From: Plantactinospora soyae
GTDB lineage: Bacteria > Actinomycetota > Actinomycetes > Mycobacteriales > Micromonosporaceae
DNA length: 64,000 bases
Reading direction: 5' to 3'
Assembly (NCBI RefSeq): GCF_014874095.1
Contig: NZ_JADBEB010000001.1
Span: forward strand, 5,704,001 to 5,768,000
Position numbers and translations under genes: made by a program. The notes under the pieces are model-generated. The model did not search any database and was not told where the DNA came from. It saw only the letters and a program-made list of their open reading frames with translations. Each line of letters opens with the position of its first letter. Position 1 is the stretch's first letter. Positions 27,076-35,203 of the stretch are shown piece after piece.

Positions 27076-27093
27076 TGATACCGCGGTATGACG
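27076..27093. promoter_or_regulatory. Operator-like palindrome ATACCGCGGTAT
   Basis: ATACCGCGGTAT (27078-27089) is a perfect 12-bp palindrome, extended by GT/AC outer pairs with one mismatch per side. It lies about 100 bp upstream of the candidate gene remnant, in a region with no intact gene. It looks like a repressor site. Confidence 0.35.
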
Positions 27094-27181
27094 CACCATC
27101 CTTCACGGCACCGGCGTGCACAGTTTGACGGCCCCGGCGGCGCTTGTTGAGTGGACGGCTTGTGCGGTGGTCCCGGTCCGA

Positions 27182-27424
27182 TCAGGCGCACGGCGGATGC
27201 GAGATGGTGAAGTGGGCCGAGGTGTTGCCCCAGCCGCCGTCGGGCTCCCCGCAGCCCGACCAGCGCTGCCCGGTGAGCTGGGACTTGTGTGGTGTGGCGA
27301 AGTAGGTGACGAGGAACCGGGTGTCTGCGGCGGCGGCCGCGGAGGCGGTCGGATGGGACGCGACGAGCGGCCCGACCAGGATGGCGGCGAGTCCGACGGT
27401 GCCGAGCCTCCACAATGTAGTCAT
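27182..27424 (-). CDS. Small secreted DUF6289-like protein
   Basis: An 80-residue precursor with a signal peptide (LWRLGTVGLAAILVGPLVAS) cleaved near ASAAA. The short mature part has two cysteines and an aromatic/Gly pattern (FLVTYFATPHKS, GQRWSGCGEPDGGWGN, ending HPPCA). This matches my recollection of DUF6289 proteins, whose function is unknown. Its start codon is directly preceded by a perfect 17-bp palindrome (27432-27448), so the gene is probably tightly regulated. Confidence 0.65.
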   Translation of the reverse strand: MTTLWRLGTVGLAAILVGPLVASHPTASAAAAADTRFLVTYFATPHKSQLTGQRWSGCGEPDGGWGNTSAHFTISHPPCA

Positions 27425-27431
27425 CCCGTCG

Positions 27432-27448
27432 GGTTAGGTGACCTAACC
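27432..27448. promoter_or_regulatory. Perfect palindrome GGTTAGGT-G-ACCTAACC (DtxR/IdeR-like operator)
   Basis: Two exact 8-bp half-sites around one central base, 7 bp upstream of the DUF6289-like start codon on the minus strand. The TTAGG/CCTAA arms resemble DtxR/IdeR iron boxes, though the spacing is shorter than the 19-bp consensus. A possible -10 (GTAAAT on the minus strand) lies just upstream, so a bound repressor would cover the transcription start. Confidence 0.5.
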
Positions 27449-27625
27449 TGATTTACGGCGGTCGATCCCGCGTACGGCCCGCGCGGTGTCCCGGCAACTG
27501 TCCGACCCCGCTGGCCCCGACGGTCGCGGATCGGATGCCGACGGGTCCGAAAACGACTCTCTCCGGGAAGTCGGCCGTCGGAGTCGGCCGGCCGTACCGG
27601 GTCGCGGAGTAGCGCTACCGGACGC

Positions 27626-28876
27626 CTATCGCCCTGCTCCGGTCGGATCGACGGCCGTCATACCCCGGCCCGTCCCGGTGGTGCGGACCACGAGTGGACC
27701 CCGGCTTCCCAGCGCCCAGACGCAGAGCGCGAAGCAGCAGAGCCCGGCTCCCGTGATCGTGACCGCCGTCCAGCCGCCCACGGACCAGAGCGCGGTCGCG
27801 GCGGCGGAGCCGATCGCACCGCCGATGAAGTTGCCGACGCCGAGCGCCGTGTTGAGCCGGCTGCGCGCCTCGTCGGAGACGGCGAACAGCCGTGCCCGGT
27901 TGAGGATGCCCTGCCCCTGAAGGGCGACATCGCACACGATGATCACGACGATGACGAGTACGACGGACCGGCCGGCGAAGGTCGCGAGGGCGAAGGCGCC
28001 GAGGGCCAGTAGCCATGCCGTACCGGTGGCGGGAAGCGACCAACCCAAGTCGTGCAGGCGACCGGCGTGCTGTACGGCGAGGGCGCCGGCGAGGCCGACC
28101 AGCCCGAACAGCCCGATCACCCGTACCGGGTACCCGAACGGCGGGCCGCTGAGCAGGAACGTCAACGCGGTCCAGAGCAGCGTGAACGCGGCGAATCCGG
28201 TGGCGGCGAGGACCAGCGTCCAGCGGACCGTCCGCTCGCGGGCGACCACCGCGCCGACCGAGGCGAGGAGCGCCGGGTACCGCAGCCGGGTCCGCGGGGC
28301 CAGCGGCGGGATGGCGCGGTGCAACAGGATCGCCAGCAGGACGGCGACGACCGAGGCGAGCGCGAAGACCGTACGCCAGCCGGCGGCGTCGGCGACGAAA
28401 CCGCTGAGCGTACGGGAGGCCAGGATGCCGGTGAGGGTCCCGGACCCGATGACACCGACTACCCGACCGCGCTGGGCGTCGCCCGCCAGGTCTCCGGCGA
28501 GCGGGGTGAGGACCTGCCCGGAAATCGTCGTCACGCCGAGCATGCCGACCGCGAGCAGGAGTACGCCGATCGACGGCGCCAGCGCGCAGAGCAGCAGTAC
28601 GACGGCCGAGGTCAGCACCATCACCGGGACGAACCGCCGACGGTCGAGGACGTCACCGAGCGGTACGAGCAGCAGTACGCCGAGCGCGTACCCGACCTGG
28701 GTCGTGGTGACGAGCCATCCGGCCGTCGCGGTCGACGCGCGCAGGTCGTCCGCGATGAAGCTGAGCAGCGGCTGCGCCCAGTACAGGTTGCCGATTGCCG
28801 CGCCCGCCGCCACCGCGAACAGGAACGTCCGGCGGCGGCTCATCGCCGACGGCGGTGACCCGGAGGATGTCGTCAC
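27626..28876 (-). CDS. Major facilitator superfamily transporter
   Basis: A 416-residue, roughly 12-helix MFS exporter. The loop 2-3 signature is LLLVPLGDVLDRRRFVPVM, the first helix contains GNLYWAQPLLSFIADDL, and a central hydrophilic loop (IPPLAPRTRLRYPALL) divides two six-helix halves. The pattern fits the DHA1 drug-efflux-like family that includes YgaY-type proteins. The substrate is unknown. GTG at 28876 has a TAGGAG ribosome site; ATG at 28843 is an internal alternative. It lies in the same orientation as the TetR gene 110 bp upstream. Confidence 0.85.
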   Translation of the reverse strand: MTTSSGSPPSAMSRRRTFLFAVAAGAAIGNLYWAQPLLSFIADDLRASTATAGWLVTTTQVGYALGVLLLVPLGDVLDRRRFVPVMVLTSAVVLLLCALAPSIGVLLLAVGMLGVTTISGQVLTPLAGDLAGDAQRGRVVGVIGSGTLTGILASRTLSGFVADAAGWRTVFALASVVAVLLAILLHRAIPPLAPRTRLRYPALLASVGAVVARERTVRWTLVLAATGFAAFTLLWTALTFLLSGPPFGYPVRVIGLFGLVGLAGALAVQHAGRLHDLGWSLPATGTAWLLALGAFALATFAGRSVVLVIVVIIVCDVALQGQGILNRARLFAVSDEARSRLNTALGVGNFIGGAIGSAAATALWSVGGWTAVTITGAGLCCFALCVWALGSRGPLVVRTTGTGRGMTAVDPTGAGR

Positions 28877-28986
28877 CCGTTGCTCCTACGTCAACCCGCT
28901 GCCGTAGGCAAGCAGGTCCGAGACAGCGGGTTCGTTGGCGGTGGTGGGTGTCCGGCCGACCCGAGCCAGCCGGCGCCCGGGTGCCG

Positions 28987-29625
28987 CTACGGCCTACCCG
29001 GTGCTGGCTCCGCCGGCCGGCGGTAGGCGCCGTACCACCAGATCAGGGCCAGCTCCCGGGCGAACGCGGCATCGTGCTGGGAGTTCCCGACGGTGATGTG
29101 GTCGAGGATGGCCTGCTTGCCGCCCATGACGATCACCCGGCCGGCGCTGACCAGGTCGAGGTCGGCGGGGCTGCGACCGGAATCCTGTTCGTCGCGGAGC
29201 ACCGCGATCGTCCGGTCCGTGAACCGGCTGAGTCCCTCGTACCAGAAGTCGCGCACGGTGGCGTCGTAGCTGGCGACCTCGGCGATCGCCCGCAGTACCA
29301 CGGCGTGTTCCCGGTAGATCCCCACCACCTGACGGAAGCCGTCGGCGAGACGTTCGAGGCCGTCGGACGGCTCCCAGGCCGAGGCGATGTCGAACGACCT
29401 GTCCACCACCGTGGTGGCGAGCCGCAGCAGCAGGTCGGTCTTGTCGCGGAAGTGGCTGTAGAAGGTCGAGCGGGCGACCCCGGCCTCGGTGGAGATCTGT
29501 TGTACGCCGAGTTCGGTGAAGTTCGCGCCGTTGATCAGGAGGCGCCGGGTCGCGGCCAGGATCTCCGTCTCGACGAAGGCACGCCGGCCGGGATTCGGTG
29601 CGCGTCTTCGGGTAATCGAGGGCAT
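28987..29625 (-). CDS. TetR/AcrR family transcriptional regulator
   Basis: A 212-residue repressor with an N-terminal TetR helix-turn-helix (about 15-62: ILAATRRLLIN, VQQISTEAGVARSTFYSHFRDKTDLL) and an all-helical ligand-binding domain. It is divergent from the aldo-keto reductase gene, and the gap holds two perfect palindromes. It probably represses itself and that reductase; the downstream MFS gene may also be in its operon. ATG at 29625 begins the conserved region; the frame runs on to 29817 through the operators. Confidence 0.87.
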   Translation of the reverse strand: MPSITRRRAPNPGRRAFVETEILAATRRLLINGANFTELGVQQISTEAGVARSTFYSHFRDKTDLLLRLATTVVDRSFDIASAWEPSDGLERLADGFRQVVGIYREHAVVLRAIAEVASYDATVRDFWYEGLSRFTDRTIAVLRDEQDSGRSPADLDLVSAGRVIVMGGKQAILDHITVGNSQHDAAFARELALIWWYGAYRRPAEPAPGRP

Positions 29626-29698
29626 GCGCGGATCCTTGGTGTCGCGGCCCGGCGGTGCCCGTGCGTCGCCGCACGTTCGGTTCGCCCTTGCCGAACCA

Positions 29699-29750
29699 AC
29701 ACTACACGTTGTCCGACACCGTGTAGTGTCAAGTCCGGACACCATGTCCG
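29699..29750. promoter_or_regulatory. TetR-type operator region between divergent genes
   Basis: Two perfect inverted repeats: ACACTACACG-11 nt-CGTGTAGTGT (29699-29729), and CGGACA-CCA-TGTCCG (29736-29750). Both lie in the 204-bp gap between the TetR gene (start 29625) and the reductase gene (start 29830). Their symmetry and place are what a TetR dimer needs. Confidence 0.6.
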
Positions 29751-29829
29751 ACGGAGTGACCGGCTCGATGCCGGTACGCACAGTAGTCGTTCTGCCGAGC
29801 GGGACGTACAGGTACAAGAGGAGTTACTG

Positions 29830-30870
29830 GTGAAATATCGCCTGTTGGGGCGTACCGGGGTGTGGGTCTCCGAGATCTCCCTGGGCACGATGACCTTCGG
29901 TGGCAAGGACCACCCGGTGTTCAGCAAGATGGGTGCACTCGGGCAGGAGGAGGTGGACCGGGTCGTCGGCACGGCACTCGACGCCGGGGTCAACTTCATC
30001 GACACCGCCGACGTCTACGCCGACGGCGAGAGCGAGGAGCTGCTCGGCCGGGCGATCGGGCAGCGGCGCCGGGACGTGGTGCTCGGCACCAAGCTGCTCG
30101 CACCGGTCGGGCCGGGGCCCAACGACCAGGGGCTGTCCCGGATGCATGTGATGCGGGCCCTGGACGACAGCCTGCGCCGGCTGCGGACCGACTACATCGA
30201 CCTCTACCAGATCCACAACCACGACCACGTGACGCCGATCGAGGAGACGCTGAGCGCACTCGACGACGCGGTACGGCAGGGCAAGGTCCGCTACATCGGC
30301 TGCTCCAATCTCGCCGCCTGGCAGATCAGCAAGGCGCTGGGCGTCTCCGCGCTGCACAACCAGGCGAGGTTCGTCGCGAACCAGATCCACTACTCGCTGG
30401 TGTCGCGCGACGCCGAACGCGACCTGGTGCCGATGGCCCTGGACGCGGGGCTGAGCCTGACGGTCTGGAGCCCGCTCGCCGGCGGATTCCTCTCGGGCAA
30501 GTTCGACCGGGGCGGGGCCACCACCGAGCAGAACTCCCGCCGGGCCCAGGTCGGCGTCGACTTCGTCCAGTTCGACGAGGAGAACGGCTACGAGGTGGTC
30601 AACGTGCTGCGGACCGTCGCCGCGCGGCACGAGGTGAGCCCCGCCCGGGTCGCGATCGCCTGGCTGCTCGCCCAGCGCGCCGTCACCAGCGTCATCGTCG
30701 GTGCTCGGAAGCTGGACCAGCTCACGGACAACATCGCCGCCAGCGGCCTGACCCTGAGCGAACAGGACCTCGCCGACCTCGACGAGGTGAGCCGGCCGCC
30801 GGTCGCCTACCCGAACTGGATCCAGGAGGCGTTCGGCCCGGGCCGGATCCCGGCCAGCAACCGAGCCTGA
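29830..30870 (+). CDS. Aldo/keto reductase
   Basis: A 346-residue NADPH-dependent (alpha/beta)8 oxidoreductase. The catalytic tetrad is Asp58 and Tyr63 (NFIDTADVYADG), Lys88 (LGTKLL) and His129 (LYQIHNHDH). The C-terminal cofactor region is SVIVGARKLDQLTDN. It resembles the YajO/Gsp69-type bacterial AKRs that reduce aldehydes and ketones. GTG at 29830 has GAGGAG 6 nt upstream; longer in-frame readings pass through the operator region. Probably induced when the divergent TetR protein binds its ligand. Confidence 0.9.
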   Translation: MKYRLLGRTGVWVSEISLGTMTFGGKDHPVFSKMGALGQEEVDRVVGTALDAGVNFIDTADVYADGESEELLGRAIGQRRRDVVLGTKLLAPVGPGPNDQGLSRMHVMRALDDSLRRLRTDYIDLYQIHNHDHVTPIEETLSALDDAVRQGKVRYIGCSNLAAWQISKALGVSALHNQARFVANQIHYSLVSRDAERDLVPMALDAGLSLTVWSPLAGGFLSGKFDRGGATTEQNSRRAQVGVDFVQFDEENGYEVVNVLRTVAARHEVSPARVAIAWLLAQRAVTSVIVGARKLDQLTDNIAASGLTLSEQDLADLDEVSRPPVAYPNWIQEAFGPGRIPASNRA

Positions 30871-30930
30871 TCCGGTACGTCGGATGTCGGGCGCGGGCGA
30901 CGACCCGGCCCGACACCCGGCGCGACCACC

Positions 30931-31065
30931 GGTGACCGACCACGACGGCTCACCGCCGGTGACCGACCACGACGGCTCACCGCCGGTGACCGACCACGAC
31001 GGCTCACCGCCGGTGACCGACCACGACGGCTCACCGCCGGTGACCGACCACGACGGCTCACCGCC
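30931..31065. repeat. Five perfect tandem copies of a 27-bp unit
   Basis: Five identical head-to-tail 27-bp units (30931, 30958, 30985, 31012, 31039; last ends 31065), with no variation and no spacers. Each unit starts GGTGACCGACC and ends GGCTCACCGCC, so GGTGA/TCACC arms can fold and adjacent units can pair. They lie between the convergent reductase and methyltransferase genes; the fifth copy overlaps the last codons of the methyltransferase. On the plus strand one frame repeats VTDHDGSPP, but that frame has no sensible start. Confidence 0.9.
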
Positions 31066-31849
31066 GTGGTCGAGCCTTGACCGCCCGGGTGGCGAAGTAG
31101 CCGGGCAGCCAGCCGGCGGTGGCGTCGGACTGGTGCGGCGCCTCGTCGAACCCGTCGATCACGAAGCCCGCGGCGAGCTGTCCGCCGATCTGCCGGGCCA
31201 GGGTGTGGCTGTACTCCAGCGGTGCGTCCGCGCCCCACAGGCGTTCGCGCGTCTCGGCGGGGACGTGGGTGAGGTCGCTGTACGGCAGCCGGTGGCTGAC
31301 CACCAGCTCGCCGCGCTTCTCCATCACCTCGTGGTCGAACAGGTAGACGTCGGGGTTGAGGAAACCGCACAGCAGCACCCCGTCCGGGCGCAGCACCCGG
31401 AAACACTCCCGCCACACCGGAGCGAGTTCGGGTACGAAGAGGTTCGAGACGGGGTTGAAGACCACGTCGAAGGAGGAGTCGGCGAAGACCGACAGGTCGC
31501 GCATGTCACCGAGGACGGTCCGCAGTTGCAGGCCGTCCCGGCGGGCGACCATCTCGTCCTGTTCGAGCTGGCGCGGCGAGTTGTCGAAGACGGTGACCCG
31601 GGCGCCCACGGCGGCGAGCGTCGGACCCTGCTGCCCGCCACCGGAGGCCAGGCAGAGCACGTCCGCGTCGGCGAGATCGGGCGGGAACCAGGACCGGTCG
31701 ACGGGCCGGTAGCCGATGAGTACGACCGACCAGTCACCGGCCCGGGCCCGGGCGATCGTCTCCGAGGAGACCGGACGTGACCACTCGTTGCCCTCGTCGA
31801 CCTGCCGGTCCCAGGCGGCCCGGTTGTGCGCCACCGGATCAGGATTCAT
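31058..31849 (-). CDS. Class I SAM-dependent methyltransferase
   Basis: A 263-residue methyltransferase (Methyltransf_11/25 type). Motif I is DVLCLASGGGQQGP, the ribose-binding acidic residue is in VTVFDNSPRQLEQD, motif II is SSFDVVFNPVSNLFVPE and motif III is VLRPDGVLLCGFLNP. The substrate is unknown. The last codons lie in the 27-bp repeat array. TAACGT lies 6 nt before the ATG on the minus strand, so the transcript may be leaderless. It is divergent from the sigma-factor gene. Confidence 0.85.
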   Translation of the reverse strand: MNPDPVAHNRAAWDRQVDEGNEWSRPVSSETIARARAGDWSVVLIGYRPVDRSWFPPDLADADVLCLASGGGQQGPTLAAVGARVTVFDNSPRQLEQDEMVARRDGLQLRTVLGDMRDLSVFADSSFDVVFNPVSNLFVPELAPVWRECFRVLRPDGVLLCGFLNPDVYLFDHEVMEKRGELVVSHRLPYSDLTHVPAETRERLWGADAPLEYSHTLARQIGGQLAAGFVIDGFDEAPHQSDATAGWLPGYFATRAVKARPRR

Positions 31850-32105
31850 CGCCCCACGTTAGCGGCCACGGCAACGAACATCGCGGAAGTTTTCGGCACA
31901 CGCCGCGCCGTCCCGGCTGACCAACGCCGCGGAGGCGCAGTCGGAGAGCAGGCCGTAGTCGGCGATCATGGCGGCGGACACCCCGCGCGAATACCCAGGC
32001 ACGCCGCCAGTACTGCCGGACCCGGCCGATCCGAGGTCCAGGCAGTGCAACCGGAACGCTCCGCCGCTGGTCCTTTCTGAAACGTCGTCGATCCGGGGAG
32101 AGCGT

Positions 32106-32627
32106 GTGGAAGCCGAGGACAAGGTGCGCCAGGCGTACCAGGTCTCCTACCGGCGGCTGGTGGGGCAGGTGTTCGGCCTGGTCGGCGATCTGGCCGAGGC
32201 GGAGGACGCGGTGCAGGAGGCGTTCGCCCGGGTGCTGACCTCGCCGAGGGCTTTCATCGAGGCCGACGACTCCGAGCGGTGGCTGCGGGTGGTGGCGCTC
32301 AACGTCGCCCGGACCCGCTACCGCCGCCGGTGGCTCTTCGAGCGGCTGGTCCGCACGGGCCGGGTGGAAGCAACTCCGGCCGCGGCGCCACCGCTGTCCG
32401 CGGACCGGGTGGCGCTGCTGGCCGCGCTTCGCCGACTGGCACCGCCGACCCGCGAGGCGGTGGTCCTGCACCACCTGGCCGACCTGCCGGTCGGCGAGGT
32501 CGCCGCCACGCTCGGGGTGCCGGTGGGCACGGTCAAGGCGCGGCTGGCCCGGGGCCGGGCCGCGCTCGCCCGCTACCTCGCCGACGAGGACCCCACTGTG
32601 CTAACCGAGGAGGTACGTCATGCGTGA
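32106..32627 (+). CDS. ECF-type RNA polymerase sigma factor
   Basis: A 173-residue sigma-70 family protein with region 2 (YRRLVGQVFGLVGDLAEAED and AVQEAFARVL) and region 4 with a helix-turn-helix (LPVGEVAATLGVPVGTVKARLARGRAAL). Region 3 is absent, as in ECF sigma factors. GTG at 32106 has GGGGAG 5 nt upstream; the in-frame stretch from 31968 has no ribosome site. It overlaps the next gene by 8 nt, so that gene is the prime candidate for its anti-sigma or sensor partner. No classical zinc anti-sigma gene is adjacent. Confidence 0.88.
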   Translation: MEAEDKVRQAYQVSYRRLVGQVFGLVGDLAEAEDAVQEAFARVLTSPRAFIEADDSERWLRVVALNVARTRYRRRWLFERLVRTGRVEATPAAAPPLSADRVALLAALRRLAPPTREAVVLHHLADLPVGEVAATLGVPVGTVKARLARGRAALARYLADEDPTVLTEEVRHA

Positions 32628-33903
32628 ACCGCACTTCGACAACCTGCGCGCCTACGTTGACGATGCCGCCCGGCAGCCCGACTTCGCCGTCATCCGTCAG
32701 CGGGCGGTCCGGGTACGCCGTCGGCGTCGTGCCACCGCGTCCAGCGCCGCGGCCGTGGTCGCCGCCCTGTTCGCGACCAGTCTCGGGTACGCGACCGCGG
32801 GCGGCCCGCAGGCACCGGATCCGACGCCGTCCGTCAGCGCCGTTCCGGACGTCGGCTGGCCCCGCGTCACCAGTGTCGTGGCCACCGGATCCACTGATCT
32901 CTACGCGGTGTTCGAGCCCTGCCGGGACTGTGCCGCGCAGCTGTACGCCTCGGACGATGCCGGCGCCAGCTGGCAGCGCCGCGCCGCGCCGCCCCGTTCG
33001 GCCGACGACGTCGGCGGCATGCTCGTCTCGTTGGGCGGGAACGCGCTCGCCTGGCGGGAGTCCAGGAGGGTCCTCCTGCTGGAGGAGGTCGAGGTCGGAC
33101 GGCTGCCGTCCACCACGCAGTCACCGACCGTCCCGCCGAGTCCGCCGGCGCCCGACCGGCTCTGGATCACCGTCGACGGGGGCCGGACCTGGCGCCGGCC
33201 CGTGGTCGACCCGAAGCCGGTGACCGCCGTGCCCCCGGGTACCCGGCCGGTCGACTGTCAGCTCGTCGGGCGGCCGTCGCCGTGCAAGATCTACGCGGTC
33301 GACCCGGTCAGCGGCCGGTTCGCGCCGCTGGTCCGTCAGCCCGGGATCACCGTCGAGGCACGCTGGACGGACCGGGTGGTCGTTCCGCTCGGCGCCCAAC
33401 TGTGGGTACCCGGACTGGACCCCGCCAGCGGCAGACCGGCCGTCGCGTCCAGCGCCGACGGTGGCCGGACCTGGAACACGACCGTGTTCGGCGGCGGGGA
33501 GCAGGAGCGGAACCCCGCATTGTCGACGGTGACCGCCGGCACGGGCGACACGGCGTACGCGCTGGTCTACCGCGACGACCACAGCCGGGACCCCTACCGG
33601 ACCACCGACGGCGGCGCCACGTGGCGACCGGTGCGGGGCGGCGCGCTGACCGACATCCCGGCGCGGGGGCTGGTCACCACCGACGGTGCCCACGTCGTCA
33701 GGTCGAGCCAGGGGTTTCAGGTCAGTCGCGACGGTGGCCGGTACCAACCGGCGACGCTGCCCGGCTACCCGGCCGATCTGCTGCAGCCGACCGCGGGCGA
33801 GGTCCCCGTGCCGCAGGCGGCCAAACGCTACCTGGTCTGGTCGGAGTCCTATCTCTACCTCTCGGACGACGGCTGGACCTGGCGGCAGGTGGACATGCCG
33901 TAA
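32620..33903 (+). CDS. Membrane-anchored BNR/sialidase-like propeller, putative sigma-factor partner
   Basis: A 427-residue protein. The N-terminal 55 residues are cytoplasmic and Arg-rich (IRQRAVRVRRRRRATAS), followed by one membrane segment (SSAAAVVAALFATSLGYATA). The external part is a propeller with Asp-box-like motifs: YASDDAGASWQ, VDGGRTWRR, SADGGRTWN, TTDGGATWR, SDDGWTWR. It overlaps the sigma-factor gene by 8 nt. This layout (short cytoplasmic tail, one helix, external sensor) fits an anti-sigma factor, but no known anti-sigma domain is recognised. Confidence 0.75.
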   Translation: MREPHFDNLRAYVDDAARQPDFAVIRQRAVRVRRRRRATASSAAAVVAALFATSLGYATAGGPQAPDPTPSVSAVPDVGWPRVTSVVATGSTDLYAVFEPCRDCAAQLYASDDAGASWQRRAAPPRSADDVGGMLVSLGGNALAWRESRRVLLLEEVEVGRLPSTTQSPTVPPSPPAPDRLWITVDGGRTWRRPVVDPKPVTAVPPGTRPVDCQLVGRPSPCKIYAVDPVSGRFAPLVRQPGITVEARWTDRVVVPLGAQLWVPGLDPASGRPAVASSADGGRTWNTTVFGGGEQERNPALSTVTAGTGDTAYALVYRDDHSRDPYRTTDGGATWRPVRGGALTDIPARGLVTTDGAHVVRSSQGFQVSRDGGRYQPATLPGYPADLLQPTAGEVPVPQAAKRYLVWSESYLYLSDDGWTWRQVDMP

Positions 33904-33952
33904 CCCGGTCCGCTCGGGCTGCCCGTACCGACTTCTGACCGAGGAGCGTGTC

Positions 33953-35203
33953 TTGGCAGTCGATCACGCCTGGGCGCCGACCGCCGGCGGCAGTAGAGGG
34001 CGGACCGGTGACCGCCGGGTGGCGGGCCTGGACGGGCTTCGTGGCCTGGCCGCCCTGTACGTGCTGGTCCACCACTGCTGGTTGCTGACCTTTCCGGGGT
34101 ACCCGGCCAACACCGGCCCGGACTGGCTCGGCTGGCTGGTGCACGGCCGCCTCGCCGTCGTCGCCTTCATCGTCCTGTCGGGCTTCTCGCTCGCGATCTC
34201 GCCGGCCCGCGACGGATGGCGGCTGGGCGGCGTGCTGCGGTTCGCCCGGCGGCGCGCTCGGCGAATTCTGCCGCCGTACTGGCTGGCGCTGGTGCTCAGC
34301 TGCGTGATCGCGAGCGCCGTGCCGTCGTTGCCACTCAGTGCGCCACCGTCCCTGGGATCGGTCGTCGTCTACGGGTTGCTGCTCCAGGACGTCGTCGCGG
34401 CACCGGCCCCCAACGGCGCGTTCTGGTCGATCGCGGTGGAGGCGGGCCTGTACCTGACGTTCCCGGTCCTGCTCCTGATCCGTCGGCGGGCCGGCGCGGT
34501 GGCGACCCTCGCCGTGGTCACCGTGTCGGTGGTCGTGATCGGCCTGCTCTGGCCGTCGGTCTCCACTACGGCCAAGGCCACCGGGTACACACTGGAGCTC
34601 GCCCCGCTGTTCACGCTCGGCGTGCTGGCCGCCGGGGTGGTCGCCGCCCCCGGGTGGATCCGTCGCCTGCCGTGGCCCGGGCTGGCCGCGCTGGCGGCCG
34701 CGCCGGTGCTGCTGCTGGTGGCCGGCCAGGGTTCGGTCTGGACGGTGCGGCACTACTACTGGGTGGACCTCGCGGCCGGTCCGGCGATCGCCCTGCTCCT
34801 GGCCGCCGTGGCCACCCGCCGGCCGGCCCTGCTGGTCCGGCTGCTGGACAGTCGGCCGCTGCGGGCGCTCGGCGGGTTCTCCTTCAGCCTCTACCTGATC
34901 CACCTGCCGATCGTCGCGCTGGTCGGCCGTCGCCTCGTGGCGCCGTACGTTGTGCCCGGACTGCCGGCGTTCTGGGCCACGCTCGTGGTGACGGTGCCGA
35001 TCTGCCTGATCGCGGCCCGGGTGCTCGCGGCGCTCGTCGAGACTCCGTTCCAGCGGCCCGGTCCCGGGAGCCTGGAACGAGGGATCGAAGATCAGGAGCG
35101 TTATTCGCACCGTCCACGGTGGCGCCGGCGGTCGATCGTCATTGCCGTCCAAGCCTTTTGTTGCTACGGACAAAAGTGTGGGTTGTTCCGTCGAAAGATC
35201 TAG
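33953..35203 (+). CDS. Acyltransferase family 3 membrane protein
   Basis: A 416-residue multi-pass O-acyltransferase of the OafA/YrhL family. The N-terminal signature is AGLDGLRGLAALYVLVHHCW, with the catalytic His at 40-41, and about ten membrane helices follow (for example VVAFIVLSGFSLAIS and FSLYLIHLPIVALVG). Such enzymes acetylate surface polysaccharides, peptidoglycan or secondary metabolites. TTG at 33953 has GAGGAG 6 nt upstream; it follows the propeller gene by 49 nt and may share its operon. The last 14 codons run across the upstream element of the next operon's promoter. Confidence 0.85.
   Translation: MAVDHAWAPTAGGSRGRTGDRRVAGLDGLRGLAALYVLVHHCWLLTFPGYPANTGPDWLGWLVHGRLAVVAFIVLSGFSLAISPARDGWRLGGVLRFARRRARRILPPYWLALVLSCVIASAVPSLPLSAPPSLGSVVVYGLLLQDVVAAPAPNGAFWSIAVEAGLYLTFPVLLLIRRRAGAVATLAVVTVSVVVIGLLWPSVSTTAKATGYTLELAPLFTLGVLAAGVVAAPGWIRRLPWPGLAALAAAPVLLLVAGQGSVWTVRHYYWVDLAAGPAIALLLAAVATRRPALLVRLLDSRPLRALGGFSFSLYLIHLPIVALVGRRLVAPYVVPGLPAFWATLVVTVPICLIAARVLAALVETPFQRPGPGSLERGIEDQERYSHRPRWRRRSIVIAVQAFCCYGQKCGLFRRKI

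Larger units (their letters stand above)
26575..27181. other. 607-bp region between genes, with decayed coding sequence
   Basis: This gap contains the carboxypeptidase promoter (26707-26736), a candidate frameshifted gene remnant (26791-26980) and an operator-like palindrome (27076-27093) upstream of that remnant. I see no intact gene. Confidence 0.4.

Noticed and set aside
30931-31065. CRISPR array
   Set aside because: The units are directly adjacent with no spacers, and no cas genes are present.
30884-31780. Plus-strand frame reading VTDHDGSPP five times
   Set aside because: It has no ribosome site, runs antisense through the methyltransferase gene and is explained by the 27-bp DNA repeat, whose length is a multiple of three.
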